A DNA stretch of 64,000 nucleotides, from positions 1-64,000 of the forward strand of contig JASHNR010000042.1 of assembly GCA_030041535.1 (NCBI GenBank). Direction: 5' to 3'. Position numbers and translations under genes: made by a program. Positions within the stretch are counted from its first letter, which is position 1; each line of letters begins with the position of its first letter. Source of the stretch: Nitrosopumilaceae archaeon (GTDB taxonomy: Archaea; Thermoproteota; Nitrososphaeria; Nitrososphaerales; Nitrosopumilaceae). Of this stretch, positions 18,512 to 27,237 are shown one piece after another. Below the pieces are notes generated by a model. That model was not told the DNA's origin, searched no databases, and saw only the letters and a program-made list of their open reading frames with translations.

Positions 18512-19102
18512 ATGAGCAGTTCTGACATGAGACTAGTAGTAGGCATGACAGGCAGTTCTGGTATTGTTTATGGAATAAGAATGCTCGAAGTCCTGAAACG
18601 TTGCAATATTGATGTTCATCTCGTAATGACTGAATGGGCTAAAAAATGCTTGACGTTAGAAACGGATTTTGATTTAAACTATGTAAAATCGTTAGCAGGT
18701 AGTTATTCTGAGGATTCTAACATGGCTGCAAGTGTTTCAAGCGGTACGTACAAAACAGATGGAATGATCATAATACCATGTAGTATGAAGACACTTTCAA
18801 GCATAGCTAATGGTTATGAAGAAACTCTTGTCGCACGTGCTGCAGGTGTTACTATAAAAGAATCCCGCAAGATGGTAATTGTTCCAAGAGAAACACCGCT
18901 AACAGGTATCCATCTTGAGAACATGCTAAAGCTTGCAAGAATAGGTATAATCATCTTACCTGCAATGCCTGGATTCTATAACAGACCAAAAAATGTAGAT
19001 GACATGATAAATCATGTGGTTGGAAAGTGCCTTGACCAATTTAACATCGAGCATGATCTTTTCAAGAGATGGGGAACCTCAAAACCCTCAGTTGACAATT
19101 AA
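18512..19102 (+). CDS. ubiX: UbiX-type flavin prenyltransferase
   Basis: The 196-residue flavoprotein opens with RLVVGMTGSSGIVYGIRMLE (FMN-binding) and has MIIIPCSMKTLSSIANGYEETLVARAA, the core UbiX signature, and VPRETPLTGIHLENMLKLARIG. It makes prenylated FMN, the cofactor of UbiD-type decarboxylases; no ubiD is in this window. ATG 18512 is used here; ATG 18527 (MRLVVG) would fit the family N-terminus equally well. Confidence 0.9.
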   Translation: MSSSDMRLVVGMTGSSGIVYGIRMLEVLKRCNIDVHLVMTEWAKKCLTLETDFDLNYVKSLAGSYSEDSNMAASVSSGTYKTDGMIIIPCSMKTLSSIANGYEETLVARAAGVTIKESRKMVIVPRETPLTGIHLENMLKLARIGIIILPAMPGFYNRPKNVDDMINHVVGKCLDQFNIEHDLFKRWGTSKPSVDN

Positions 19103-19144
19103 GAACATATCAGCGCAGAGCATAAACTAGAATTAGATTGCAAA

Positions 19145-19663
19145 ATGGACGAGTGTTTATATTTGGATAGATGGTTGTTGATACAGAACAGATTGACTAG
19201 CTACAAGAGCCGATATTCTAATGACAAGTCGTTTGATTTCATAATACCGCTTATGGTTTTGCTATTTTTAGGAATTGTATACGTATTATCGTTAAGAGAT
19301 GATGCAGGATATGTTAGCTTCATTTTAATTGGAATAACTGCTGCAATCATGATTTATTGGGTAAGAGTACTCAAGAAAATGACAAAAGACAGTCAGCCGC
19401 AATATGTTCCTAAAGAATCAGAGACAAAGAATTGGGTATATGATCTGATTAAAGGAGATAATGAAATTGTATTTGTAGCAGAGGTGCCAGGCCCAGAAGA
19501 ACAGGTAACTGTGAGATTAATTAACGGAGTATTATATGTACGAGGTTCAGGTCACTTTTCAAAGGAAGTACCAATCGAGACAACACCAGACATGGGCATA
19601 TATGATTTCAAATACAGAAACGGTGTTCTTACACTAAGAATAAAGAAACTAGAAGCTCTTTGA
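19145..19663 (+). CDS. Membrane protein with C-terminal Hsp20/alpha-crystallin-like domain
   Basis: Residues 31-50 and 56-74 are two membrane segments. The cytoplasmic or external tail from about 104 to 170 reads like an alpha-crystallin domain: IVFVAEVPGPEEQVTVRLINGVLYVRG, then KEVPIETTPDMGIYDFKYRNGVLTLRIKK. The last stretch matches the conserved Hsp20 end (A.y.nGvL.i). Soluble Hsp20 proteins prevent aggregation, so a tethered version may guard membrane or envelope proteins. Its 3' end overlaps top6A by 15 nt. Confidence 0.6.
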   Translation: MDECLYLDRWLLIQNRLTSYKSRYSNDKSFDFIIPLMVLLFLGIVYVLSLRDDAGYVSFILIGITAAIMIYWVRVLKKMTKDSQPQYVPKESETKNWVYDLIKGDNEIVFVAEVPGPEEQVTVRLINGVLYVRGSGHFSKEVPIETTPDMGIYDFKYRNGVLTLRIKKLEAL

Positions 19664-20752
19664 TTCTTCTAGTTTTGCTGGAAGATATTTATCGGTAATA
19701 TTTGTCAGGCCGTATTTTGAGAATGCCTCTAATTCTGCTTTTCTCTTAAGTTTTAGAAAGACTTCTAATTGTTTCTTCCAGTTTCCTTCTTGATATCTTG
19801 GGTCCTTTTGTAGATCATAGATTCTTTTAATATCAGACTCGGTCATTGGAATTGTAGGAAGTTTATATTTTTCAATGTCAGTAGCCCATACTCCAAGCCA
19901 TTTTGCATCTGGTACAGTCAATTCACGTAAATGAGCAGCATTAGCTGATCCAGATTTTATAACCATGGCAATGTGTTCTCCATATACGTCTCCATCAGCC
20001 AGAATTACTACCGGAAGTCCCATTTCTTGATTCAATCTTCTCAAAAGGTTTCTTGTAGAACGTGGTGCCTGACCTGCAGTATCCACTATAATTGATTTGA
20101 ATTTTTTGTGTACTTTTTCTTCTACAAATCTTGTGAAAAGACCACCCTTCTCAATTGCTATGACTAGTTCGGCACTGGTATCGACCAACTCTGCACTACT
20201 AAGACTTGGACCTATTAGATACCCATCAGGATGATCAGAAAGATTCATTCTTTTGCCTTCATATCCCGGTACTGTATATTCAATAGTCAAATCTCCAAAG
20301 ACGCTGCTTCTCTCCTCAGGGAAGATGTGAAATTCTTCACGAGGGCTCAGGGTGACAGCTTCCAAGTCTACTATGATATTATCTGATTCTGGCTGGTCTT
20401 CAAAATCAATACTAAATGCCTGGGAAGAATAGTAAATGTCTCTCAATGTAGACGATTTGCCCTCTCTTATCAATCTATTAACAAAAAATGCAAGCCATGC
20501 AAGTTGTGTGTAAGAGCGAAGCTGTGACATGTTTCTTGAGCTTCTGACTGCGTTTGCATTACCTAGAATATATTGTCTTAGTTTCTTGTCGTAGACAATG
20601 TTATTTACAGATCTACTTGGAATTACAAACTGGGGAAATTTTCCTTGATCAAGATTATCATATATGTTAAGACCGTGTTTTTGTAACAGAGAAAGAAGCT
20701 TTTCTTTTTTTGCCTCTGCTGTTCTCTGGCTAGACTTGTTCTTCAATTTCAC
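19649..20752 (-). CDS. top6A: DNA topoisomerase VI subunit A (Spo11-like)
   Basis: The 367-residue protein has the catalytic tyrosine in STLRDIYYSSQ (Y107/Y108), the Toprim acidic motif VVILADGDVYGEHIAMVIKSG, and the C-terminal PKDPRY-like segment LQKDPRYQEGNWKKQLEVFLKLKRKAE. It cuts both DNA strands to relax and decatenate DNA. It starts at GTG 20752, overlapping top6B by 23 nt, and is the last gene of the operon. Confidence 0.95.
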   Translation of the reverse strand: MKLKNKSSQRTAEAKKEKLLSLLQKHGLNIYDNLDQGKFPQFVIPSRSVNNIVYDKKLRQYILGNANAVRSSRNMSQLRSYTQLAWLAFFVNRLIREGKSSTLRDIYYSSQAFSIDFEDQPESDNIIVDLEAVTLSPREEFHIFPEERSSVFGDLTIEYTVPGYEGKRMNLSDHPDGYLIGPSLSSAELVDTSAELVIAIEKGGLFTRFVEEKVHKKFKSIIVDTAGQAPRSTRNLLRRLNQEMGLPVVILADGDVYGEHIAMVIKSGSANAAHLRELTVPDAKWLGVWATDIEKYKLPTIPMTESDIKRIYDLQKDPRYQEGNWKKQLEVFLKLKRKAELEAFSKYGLTNITDKYLPAKLEESKSF

Positions 20753-22565
20753 TTCCTATCTTTATTAGTTGTTTATAATTTGGCTCTTTTTTCTTTCCAG
20801 ATAGTTCTGTCGCAAATTGAGATATTAATGGAACATATTTTGCATAAAGATTTGCTCTTTTCTTCTCCATGTCTGCAGCTCCTTTCCTTGACATGTGAAC
20901 GGCAAGCTTCCTTGCCAAATATTGTAGTGCGTTTTTTAGTTCACGCTCAAGTTCTGGCCTATCAGCAACGTTCTCTTTTCCCACAGTCTTGTACGGAATT
21001 CTAGTGGAACAGATATGAGAGACTATTACAAGAGGTGGATCTCCTTTTACTTTGTACCTGCTCCAATCCATCTCGTTGACGATCTTTAGTACAACATCGC
21101 TTCCTTCATCATAGAGTAAAGGAATTCTGTTAGCAAACCGGTATACCTTAAGCCCAGCTGTTGGAATATCTCCACCATATGCAATACCCAGCTCCACTAC
21201 AAATGGAAATCCAGAATATGCTGATGCGCTGCGCTGCATCACAGAAGCAAATTCAGGGTTGAAGAACTTCATAATTCCTTTAGAAAGAGGCTCTTCTCCC
21301 AATGGTGCCAGACAGCTTGGATCAGGTGCAAGAAAATCATCAAATTTTTGTAGTGCGTCAGCTAATCTGACCAATTCCTCATTTGTCATACTACCTATCC
21401 TTCTTTCAGGTTTTAGTTTTGCAAATTCACAAAACTTTTCCGCAGTAGTTGGACCTACTCTTTGGAATCTTTTAGTTAAAAAGGTAAGCAAAGTATCGCC
21501 CTGAATTGTGTTTGCAAGTTGTTTGTAGTATGGACTTTCTGAATCAAGTTCTACTGCGTGAGATTGCGACTCACCAAAGTCCCAGTAAGTAATTTTTTTG
21601 TTAGCGACATCAATATCATCGATTCTTATTTTTTGTAACCCATCAAAATCTACATTTAGAAATGACATGACAGCAAGTATTGTTCTTACTGGTCTTGATA
21701 GATCTGTCCAGCGTTTCTGAGCTCTTTCAAGTATGTCTTTAGTTGTAAGAGTTTTCTTTTGCAGACCCAATTCCTTCTTTGCTTTGTCTATCATTTTATT
21801 GTCAACTGCTGGAATCTGATAGTGAGTATCCACTATCATCCTTCTTATGGTTTCAACGTCTACACCGTGTGGATGCGGTTTTATTATTGTGGGTGGGGGC
21901 GGCATTTCCTTTACAATTCTTGGATAATGGAATTTTTCACCAGACGGGTCTTCAAATGTCATTGAAGCGTAAGGTGTGATAAGCGATGTTTGAGAAACAT
22001 AATCACGTATTTTGGATCCTGCCTTTGAATAATCCCCTTCAAGCACTATACTAACAGAGAGTCCTGTCTTTGACGCTTCCTTTGTGTTATGTTTTAAAAT
22101 TACAGGCTTGTTTTTCTGAATATCAAGCAACATCACAAATTCATCAATCGTTTTTTCATCAGCACAACTTTTCACGGTAACTGGTTTGTTAGTAGTTATT
22201 TGACCATACAATATAGCCATAGTAGCACCAAGTCCAAACATTCCCCTTGCCTGTTTGAGTCCAAATTTTGAACCATAAAGAACAGTACCAAATGCATGCG
22301 GCACATGTTTGGGCTCAATGCCAGGACCATTGTCTTTGACTGTTAAGACATAGTGCTTTGGATCGGATTGTTCAGGATCTACTGCTTTTATTGACATATG
22401 GATATCAGGTAAGATCTTCTTTTGATCACATGCATCAAGCGCATTCTCTACAAATTCCCTTACTGAGGTGTACAATGATCTGGTAGGATTACTAAAACCT
22501 GCAAGATCCCTATTTCTGTAGAAAAATTCGCTAGGAGATATTTGGCTGAAGGTTTCCTTACTCAA
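20730..22565 (-). CDS. top6B: DNA topoisomerase VI subunit B
   Basis: The GHKL ATPase subunit has FVENALDACDQ, VKDNGPGI and GMFGLGATMAILYGQ (ATP-binding N, G1 and G2 boxes), an H2TH-containing linker and a transducer domain. The open frame reaches 22661, but TTG 22565 gives the normal N-terminus (SKETFSQISPSEFFYRNRD) and only 8 nt of overlap with the KH gene. That start is preferred, giving about 611 residues. It forms an A2B2 enzyme with Top6A. Confidence 0.94.
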   Translation of the reverse strand: MSKETFSQISPSEFFYRNRDLAGFSNPTRSLYTSVREFVENALDACDQKKILPDIHMSIKAVDPEQSDPKHYVLTVKDNGPGIEPKHVPHAFGTVLYGSKFGLKQARGMFGLGATMAILYGQITTNKPVTVKSCADEKTIDEFVMLLDIQKNKPVILKHNTKEASKTGLSVSIVLEGDYSKAGSKIRDYVSQTSLITPYASMTFEDPSGEKFHYPRIVKEMPPPPTIIKPHPHGVDVETIRRMIVDTHYQIPAVDNKMIDKAKKELGLQKKTLTTKDILERAQKRWTDLSRPVRTILAVMSFLNVDFDGLQKIRIDDIDVANKKITYWDFGESQSHAVELDSESPYYKQLANTIQGDTLLTFLTKRFQRVGPTTAEKFCEFAKLKPERRIGSMTNEELVRLADALQKFDDFLAPDPSCLAPLGEEPLSKGIMKFFNPEFASVMQRSASAYSGFPFVVELGIAYGGDIPTAGLKVYRFANRIPLLYDEGSDVVLKIVNEMDWSRYKVKGDPPLVIVSHICSTRIPYKTVGKENVADRPELERELKNALQYLARKLAVHMSRKGAADMEKKRANLYAKYVPLISQFATELSGKKKEPNYKQLIKIGSEIEEQV

Positions 22566-23130
22566 AGATATTTTCACCCTCCCAGAGTTGTAATTTTTCC
22601 ATCTTTTGTCTTCTCCTTGAATCTTGAAGATCATTGTAAACCTTCCCATGAGTGCTACCATTTGAAAGAGCTGTAATGGCTTGGACTGCAGATCTTAACT
22701 GGTTGCCCTCTCCTATTATCGCAACCGTACGGCCATAGACTGAGATGGTAGCTCCACTTAGATCTTCAACATTTTTTCTAACTCTTCCGCCTTCACCTAT
22801 TATTCTGCCTTTTACTCGTTCGATCTGTGCTGTTGATTTACCCACAAATTCTCGTAAATCAATTATATGTAATGAATTTTCGCCTTCAAGAAGTCTCATG
22901 GCTTTGTCAGGAGAAAATCCTCGACCTATTGCCAATACAATCTCTTCGGCTTTAAATGGCATTACATTTTCGACATCGCCAGATCCTCTAATAATTATCT
23001 CTCCTGTTTGGCCATCAACGGATAAAGAAACAGAACATATTTTTTCTATCTTGGCCTTTACCCTCCCAGATTTACCTATTAAAGCACCTACCCTTTCAAG
23101 AGGAACCAGAATAGTTTTTTCAAAGATCAT
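22558..23130 (-). CDS. KH-domain RNA-binding protein (Dim2/Pno1-like)
   Basis: The 190-residue protein has two KH domains: VPLERVGALIGKSGRVKAKIE (about 9-30) and VGKSTAQIERVKGRIIGEGGRVRKNVEDLSG (about 93-123). GxxG loops are visible as IGKSG and IGEGG. This two-KH layout is that of archaeal Dim2/Pno1, which works in small-subunit rRNA maturation with Rio kinases. Rio1 is immediately upstream with a 4-nt overlap. Confidence 0.88.
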   Translation of the reverse strand: MIFEKTILVPLERVGALIGKSGRVKAKIEKICSVSLSVDGQTGEIIIRGSGDVENVMPFKAEEIVLAIGRGFSPDKAMRLLEGENSLHIIDLREFVGKSTAQIERVKGRIIGEGGRVRKNVEDLSGATISVYGRTVAIIGEGNQLRSAVQAITALSNGSTHGKVYNDLQDSRRRQKMEKLQLWEGENIFE

Positions 23131-23912
23131 TTCATTACCCTCTTTAGTATATCAGATGGATTTGCAACCGTCAATCCCCTTTTAACAAAGAATTTAGTTA
23201 TATTTTTAATGTCTCTTTCAAGAAATTTGATCGCATTTGGATGTTTGATATCCACAGCAGAGCCAAGATCAAAAACCAATAGTCCTTTTTCTGTCTTAAA
23301 GATATTATATTCTGACAGGTCAGCATGCACTATCTTTGCTTTATTATACAAGTCATCAATGATGGACATGACTCTTTCATAATCGTTGTAATCAACTTCT
23401 GTCTCAACCAAGGTTGGCTCTGGCACACCATTCTTGCCTGCAAATTCCATTACAAGCACATTTTTTATCACAGTTATAGGCTTCACACATGGTAACCCCT
23501 TCTTGAAGCATTGATTTAGATTCCCAAACTCTTTTTGTGCCCAAAGCTCCACCAAATGTCTTGTGCCTTTTCTTATTTTTGTAAATCTAGGATCTCCCAA
23601 CAAGTATGGATATCTTTTTTTGAAGTTCGAAGTTGTTACAAGATATATCTTCAATGCTAGATCCTTTCCAGACGGTCCAACAGCCCAATATGTTTTAGAT
23701 TCTTTGCCTGAGCCTACAGAACCATTCACATAAGAAATTATTCCAGAGTTTTTTAACCCTGAAAGAGTCATCGTTGTTGATTTATCAAAAACCTCGTCTA
23801 GGACTTTGTTCTTGTCAAATCCGTCTTTCTCTGATTTTCGTCCTCTTTCTTTTTCTAAAAGTCTATCATCAATTCTTTTTGCTAATTTTTTTTCAAGTTC
23901 TTCGGTCAACAT
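23127..23912 (-). CDS. rio1: RIO1-type serine protein kinase
   Basis: The 261-residue atypical kinase has a glycine-poor nucleotide loop (GSVGSGKESKTYWAV), LALKIYLV (catalytic Lys), IVHADLSEYNIF (catalytic Asp and Asn) and LVFDLGSAVDIKHP (metal-binding Asp). The charged N-terminal helix is usual for RIO1. RIO kinases act in late 40S/30S maturation; the neighbouring Dim2-like KH gene supports that role here. Confidence 0.94.
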   Translation of the reverse strand: MLTEELEKKLAKRIDDRLLEKERGRKSEKDGFDKNKVLDEVFDKSTTMTLSGLKNSGIISYVNGSVGSGKESKTYWAVGPSGKDLALKIYLVTTSNFKKRYPYLLGDPRFTKIRKGTRHLVELWAQKEFGNLNQCFKKGLPCVKPITVIKNVLVMEFAGKNGVPEPTLVETEVDYNDYERVMSIIDDLYNKAKIVHADLSEYNIFKTEKGLLVFDLGSAVDIKHPNAIKFLERDIKNITKFFVKRGLTVANPSDILKRVMK

Positions 23913-23949
23913 TTTGAAATAAACAGACTTGGTAAAATTGATTGTGTTG

Positions 23950-24261
23950 TCAGAAATCTTTTGCCAAGTGGCCGTGTTCCTTTAACCAATCTACCTGCGA
24001 TAACGTGTATCTCCACGTGATATCCCCTCTATCATCTGCCTTGAAGTCCCAAGGTGCTATAACAACAATATCATTATCACGAATCCATATTTTTCGTTTC
24101 AATTTGCCACGAATCCTTCCCATTCTTGTTTTATCATCAGTACATCTTACCAAGACATGATCACTGCCTAATAGTTTGATAACTCTGCCAAGCATTTCTC
24201 CCTCTTCAGGGATTTTCATCTCCTTTAATTCACTTTCGTTTAGCACCTTGCGTTTTCCCAA
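23950..24261 (-). CDS. eif1a: Translation initiation factor aIF1A
   Basis: The 103-residue OB-fold protein shows the conserved eIF1A pattern: EGEMLGRVIKLLGSDHVLVRCTDDKTRMGRIRGKLKRKIWIRDNDIVVIAPWDF. It fills the ribosomal A site during initiation. It lies between DUF424 and rio1 on the minus strand with short gaps, in line with one operon. Confidence 0.95.
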   Translation of the reverse strand: MGKRKVLNESELKEMKIPEEGEMLGRVIKLLGSDHVLVRCTDDKTRMGRIRGKLKRKIWIRDNDIVVIAPWDFKADDRGDITWRYTLSQVDWLKEHGHLAKDF

Positions 24262-24308
24262 AATTATCAGTCTTCGATCTGCTCAGTACGTATATAACTG
24301 TTGTATTA

Positions 24309-24605
24309 TCAAAATTTAAAAACTAAAAGTAATGGTACACCATCAATCTTTTTGACTCCTTTCAATGATCCTACACCAATTTTTACAGATAACGCAATTG
24401 TTTTTTCTCCAGCCATGTTAATGATAGAAGAATTTTGCAATAGTTGTTCTGCCTCTTTTTCCTCAACAATTCTTTCAGCAAAATAGCTCTGACTTATATT
24501 CATTGTAATATCTGACCCAACTAGCGTTCTTCCAACCAAATCAACATCACATATGTTTAACATTCTGTTACGTTGATAATTGACAACTTTTACTGCAAAC
24601 GCCAT
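24309..24605 (-). CDS. DUF424 family protein
   Basis: The 98-residue protein matches the DUF424 pattern: a conserved MLNICDVDLVGRTLVGSDITMNIS opening and a C-terminal ALSVKIGVGSL region. DUF424 genes are archaeal and usually sit beside translation factors, as here: the start shares one base with the aIF2-beta stop. Molecular function is unknown; the context points to translation. Confidence 0.75.
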   Translation of the reverse strand: MAFAVKVVNYQRNRMLNICDVDLVGRTLVGSDITMNISQSYFAERIVEEKEAEQLLQNSSIINMAGEKTIALSVKIGVGSLKGVKKIDGVPLLLVFKF

Positions 24606-25033
24606 TATGCATATTGGCCCTTTAGAGACGATTTAGCACCGCAGGCCTCACATACAAGAAAATGGACTCTGTTAGATTTCTCTACTCGTGTATCAGGACT
24701 CTTACATGTTGGACACTCCACATATTCCTTGACGTATATGGTCAGAAGAGATGTAAATTCCTGTGGTTCCTTTTTACCTACAAACACAGCTTTGTCGCCT
24801 GCAAATTGAGCTGGAGTAGCAAATTCTTTAGATAGATACTGGAGTATTTTTTCAGGTTCCCTACGCAAGACTTTTGGAAATTCTGAAAAGTTACGAAAGA
24901 ATGTCCTATTTCCTTGCCACATGATATCTACTTTTGGAAGTTCGAATCTAGATGTAGAATCCTTCCTACTCTCAGATACCTTATCCTGCACTTTCTTGAG
25001 CAGTTTTTCATACTCGCTTTTTGGCAACTGCAT
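24605..25033 (-). CDS. eif2b: Translation initiation factor aIF2 subunit beta
   Basis: The 142-residue protein has the aIF2-beta/eIF5 core (RTFFRNFSEFPKVLRREPEKILQYLSKEF) and the C-terminal zinc domain ECPTCKSPDTRVEKSN...CEACG (two C-x2-C pairs). It is the beta subunit of the ternary complex that brings initiator tRNA. It is near the front of the operon that continues to DUF424 and aIF1A. Confidence 0.95.
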   Translation of the reverse strand: MQLPKSEYEKLLKKVQDKVSESRKDSTSRFELPKVDIMWQGNRTFFRNFSEFPKVLRREPEKILQYLSKEFATPAQFAGDKAVFVGKKEPQEFTSLLTIYVKEYVECPTCKSPDTRVEKSNRVHFLVCEACGAKSSLKGQYA

Positions 25034-25088
25034 TATGCAAGATGGTGCTACCTATATGGATTTACTTCAAAAAAGAAAAAAGTGGTCC

Positions 25089-25232
25089 CTAAGGCTTTCC
25101 TATTCGAAAGACGTTAGTGCCACATTTTGGGCAGGTTCCCTTTACCGCAGGTCGTCCATTCTTTAGCTTAACTTCTTTTGGATTTGCGATCTCGACTTTC
25201 TTCCTGCATTTTACGCAATACGCTTGAGTCAT
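25089..25232 (-). CDS. DUF5679-like zinc-ribbon protein
   Basis: A 47-residue protein from ATG 25232 with two C-x2-C knuckles, YCVKCRKKVEI and TCPKCGTNVFRIG, linked by a NPKEVKLKNGRPAVKG loop. This is the layout of the DUF5679 zinc ribbon found in many archaea and some bacteria. It is the first gene before aIF2-beta on the minus strand and is below normal gene-caller size. Function is unknown. Confidence 0.8.
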   Translation of the reverse strand: MTQAYCVKCRKKVEIANPKEVKLKNGRPAVKGTCPKCGTNVFRIGKP

Positions 25233-25485
25233 TTCACGTTCTTACGAAAGAAGTTGTATATAGCAAGGCGCTGTAAAAATTATTTCACTATACGCTAGAG
25301 GCTGTTAAATTTTTACAATGTCTTTCTCAGGCCATACATAAAGAATTTATACAAATAGTTGCACTTTTTTGATATTTCTTAGATTGAAATGATCCAACTT
25401 GAAGAAATTAACAGATTGGCCAATTGAATCATCAAATTGTTTTACCCGAGTTATACTTTTAAACGTCATAAAGAGAGTCAGCTAA
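25233..25485. other. Divergent intergenic region, promoters only
   Basis: This is an AT-rich 253-bp gap between the DUF5679 gene (minus) and the gene at 25486 (plus). A TATA-like tract near 25450-25459 lies about 30 nt ahead of ATG 25486. I find no tRNA, no convincing open frame and no strong repeat in it. Confidence 0.5.
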
Positions 25486-25983
25486 ATGGTAACCAGAAAA
25501 GGCATTATCATTACGATCATAGTATTTGGTGCCATAACAGCTGCAAGTTCTGTCATATGGATATTACCGCAAAATAGAGGGCCAACTTTTGTTATATCAG
25601 ATTATGGAAGTGAGATTGAAAGTGTAAAAGAGCGACATTTGTTGATAATGAGTGAGATGGATTCAGACCTGACTGGCTTGTTAAACAATACTATTACGCC
25701 AGACGACTTTATAGCCAGTGCACAGGCATCGTCATCTCAAACCACTTCTCTCATAACTGAGGTTATAGAAAGTAACCCTCCTCCAGAGTGGGAAGAGAGC
25801 TATCTCAACTATGATGAGGCATTAAAAAAGTATAATGACTATCTCACAGAAACCATTGCTCTGGCCAATAAGATAAAGGATAACGCTTCATCTAGCGACG
25901 TGTCTGACGAGATGTCAAAGATAGATTCATTGAGAAATGACACCGACGCATTTATTGCAAAGTCTAATGAGACGGGTCCATGA
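25486..25983 (+). CDS. Membrane-anchored helical protein, unknown function
   Basis: The 165-residue protein has an N-terminal membrane anchor (GIIITIIVFGAITAASSVIW, about 5-24) and a mostly helical, acidic outside domain with coiled-coil-like heptads (EIESVKERHLLIMSEM; LNYDEALKKYNDYLTETIALANKI). It resembles small extracytoplasmic helical-bundle proteins, but I cannot place it in a family. It stands alone between promoters. Confidence 0.6.
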   Translation: MVTRKGIIITIIVFGAITAASSVIWILPQNRGPTFVISDYGSEIESVKERHLLIMSEMDSDLTGLLNNTITPDDFIASAQASSSQTTSLITEVIESNPPPEWEESYLNYDEALKKYNDYLTETIALANKIKDNASSSDVSDEMSKIDSLRNDTDAFIAKSNETGP

Positions 25984-26088
25984 TATTATCAAAATCACCC
26001 CTTGAGAGGGTCAAAACTTTCTTCAATTTTTGTAATATCTGGTAGAAATTAGATTAATTAATAGGAAATACAATTTTTATCCTGTATC

Positions 26089-27237
26089 ATGTCAACCAAG
26101 GAAACCAGTTTACGAAAGGGTAGTACAGAGACAAAGACTAGTAGATTATTGGTAATTTGCGTTGACAGAGATGATGACATAGGAAGCAAGGCAGGAGTCA
26201 ATACCCCCATAGTAGGACGAAACGCTTGTCTTGAAGCAGCACAACGACTTGCACTTGAAGATCCGGAAGATGCAGATTCTAATTCCATCTTTGCCGCTGT
26301 TAAAACTTTTGAAGATTTGGTAAGCAAAGGATACCAAGCAGAAGTAGCGATCGTTTCTGGAACAGAAGATAAAGGGGTACAAGGTGACGAAAAAATTGTT
26401 TCGCAGGTAAGAACCATAGTAGAAGTATTTTCAGCTAATGGTGCAGTAATTGTATCAGATGGAGAAGATGATGAAAGTGTGATTCCAATAATTCAAAATG
26501 TTTTGCCTGTAGTATCAGTCAAACGAGTTGTTATGAGAGCCAGTAGAAGTGTAGAATATTCTTATGCAGTATTTGGAAGATATTTGAAAGCTATTGCTTT
26601 TGATTCAAAGTATTCAAAATTCTTTCTAGGAGTTCCTGGAATTTTATTAGTGATTGGCGGAATTGCAACAGTACTTGGACTTACAAAAGAAATTTTTGCA
26701 GTAATGGTAAGCATTCTTGGAGGAGCATTTCTTATCAGAGCATTTGATGTTGACAGGGCATGGTCACATTGGACAAAACCAACTCCTGCCGGATTCATAA
26801 GGGTATTTACACTTGTGGCTGGAATTCTTTTTGTTCTAGCATCCATAGCAGCTGGAGTCACCGCGATTAGCCCACAGATATCAACTGCAAAACCAGACGA
26901 GATACTCAAGATAGTAATGGACAAACAAAATATTGGTCTGTTTGTTTCAGGGATGTTGCCATTTCTCTGGATGGGGATTGGCTGCATACTCGGTGGATCG
27001 TTGCTGAGCAGTTGGTTTAGGGGAAGTATCAGATCAATTACAGACATACTAAGAATAATTGTACTTCTCACGCTCTATCCAATAATTGCGCAGTTCAATG
27101 TAGTCATAACAAGAGATGAGAGCCCTTTCACATTGATTCCTCCGTTGCTCTTGGGTTTGGCAGTAATACTGATATCAGCGTCACTGCTCTTCCATAAATA
27201 TAGAAGGAAGAAGGGTGGCGAGGTCCTATCGGAATAA
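26089..27237 (+). CDS. DUF373 family membrane protein
   Basis: The 382-residue protein begins with ~25 polar residues and then the DUF373 signature: LVICVDRDDDIGSKAGVNTP, GRNACLEAAQRLALEDPEDADSNSIFAAVKTFEDL. A soluble alpha/beta domain (to about 175) is followed by about six membrane helices. DUF373 is archaeal and uncharacterised. The cis-prenyltransferase frame overlaps its last codons, so they may be cotranscribed. Confidence 0.88.
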   Translation: MSTKETSLRKGSTETKTSRLLVICVDRDDDIGSKAGVNTPIVGRNACLEAAQRLALEDPEDADSNSIFAAVKTFEDLVSKGYQAEVAIVSGTEDKGVQGDEKIVSQVRTIVEVFSANGAVIVSDGEDDESVIPIIQNVLPVVSVKRVVMRASRSVEYSYAVFGRYLKAIAFDSKYSKFFLGVPGILLVIGGIATVLGLTKEIFAVMVSILGGAFLIRAFDVDRAWSHWTKPTPAGFIRVFTLVAGILFVLASIAAGVTAISPQISTAKPDEILKIVMDKQNIGLFVSGMLPFLWMGIGCILGGSLLSSWFRGSIRSITDILRIIVLLTLYPIIAQFNVVITRDESPFTLIPPLLLGLAVILISASLLFHKYRRKKGGEVLSE

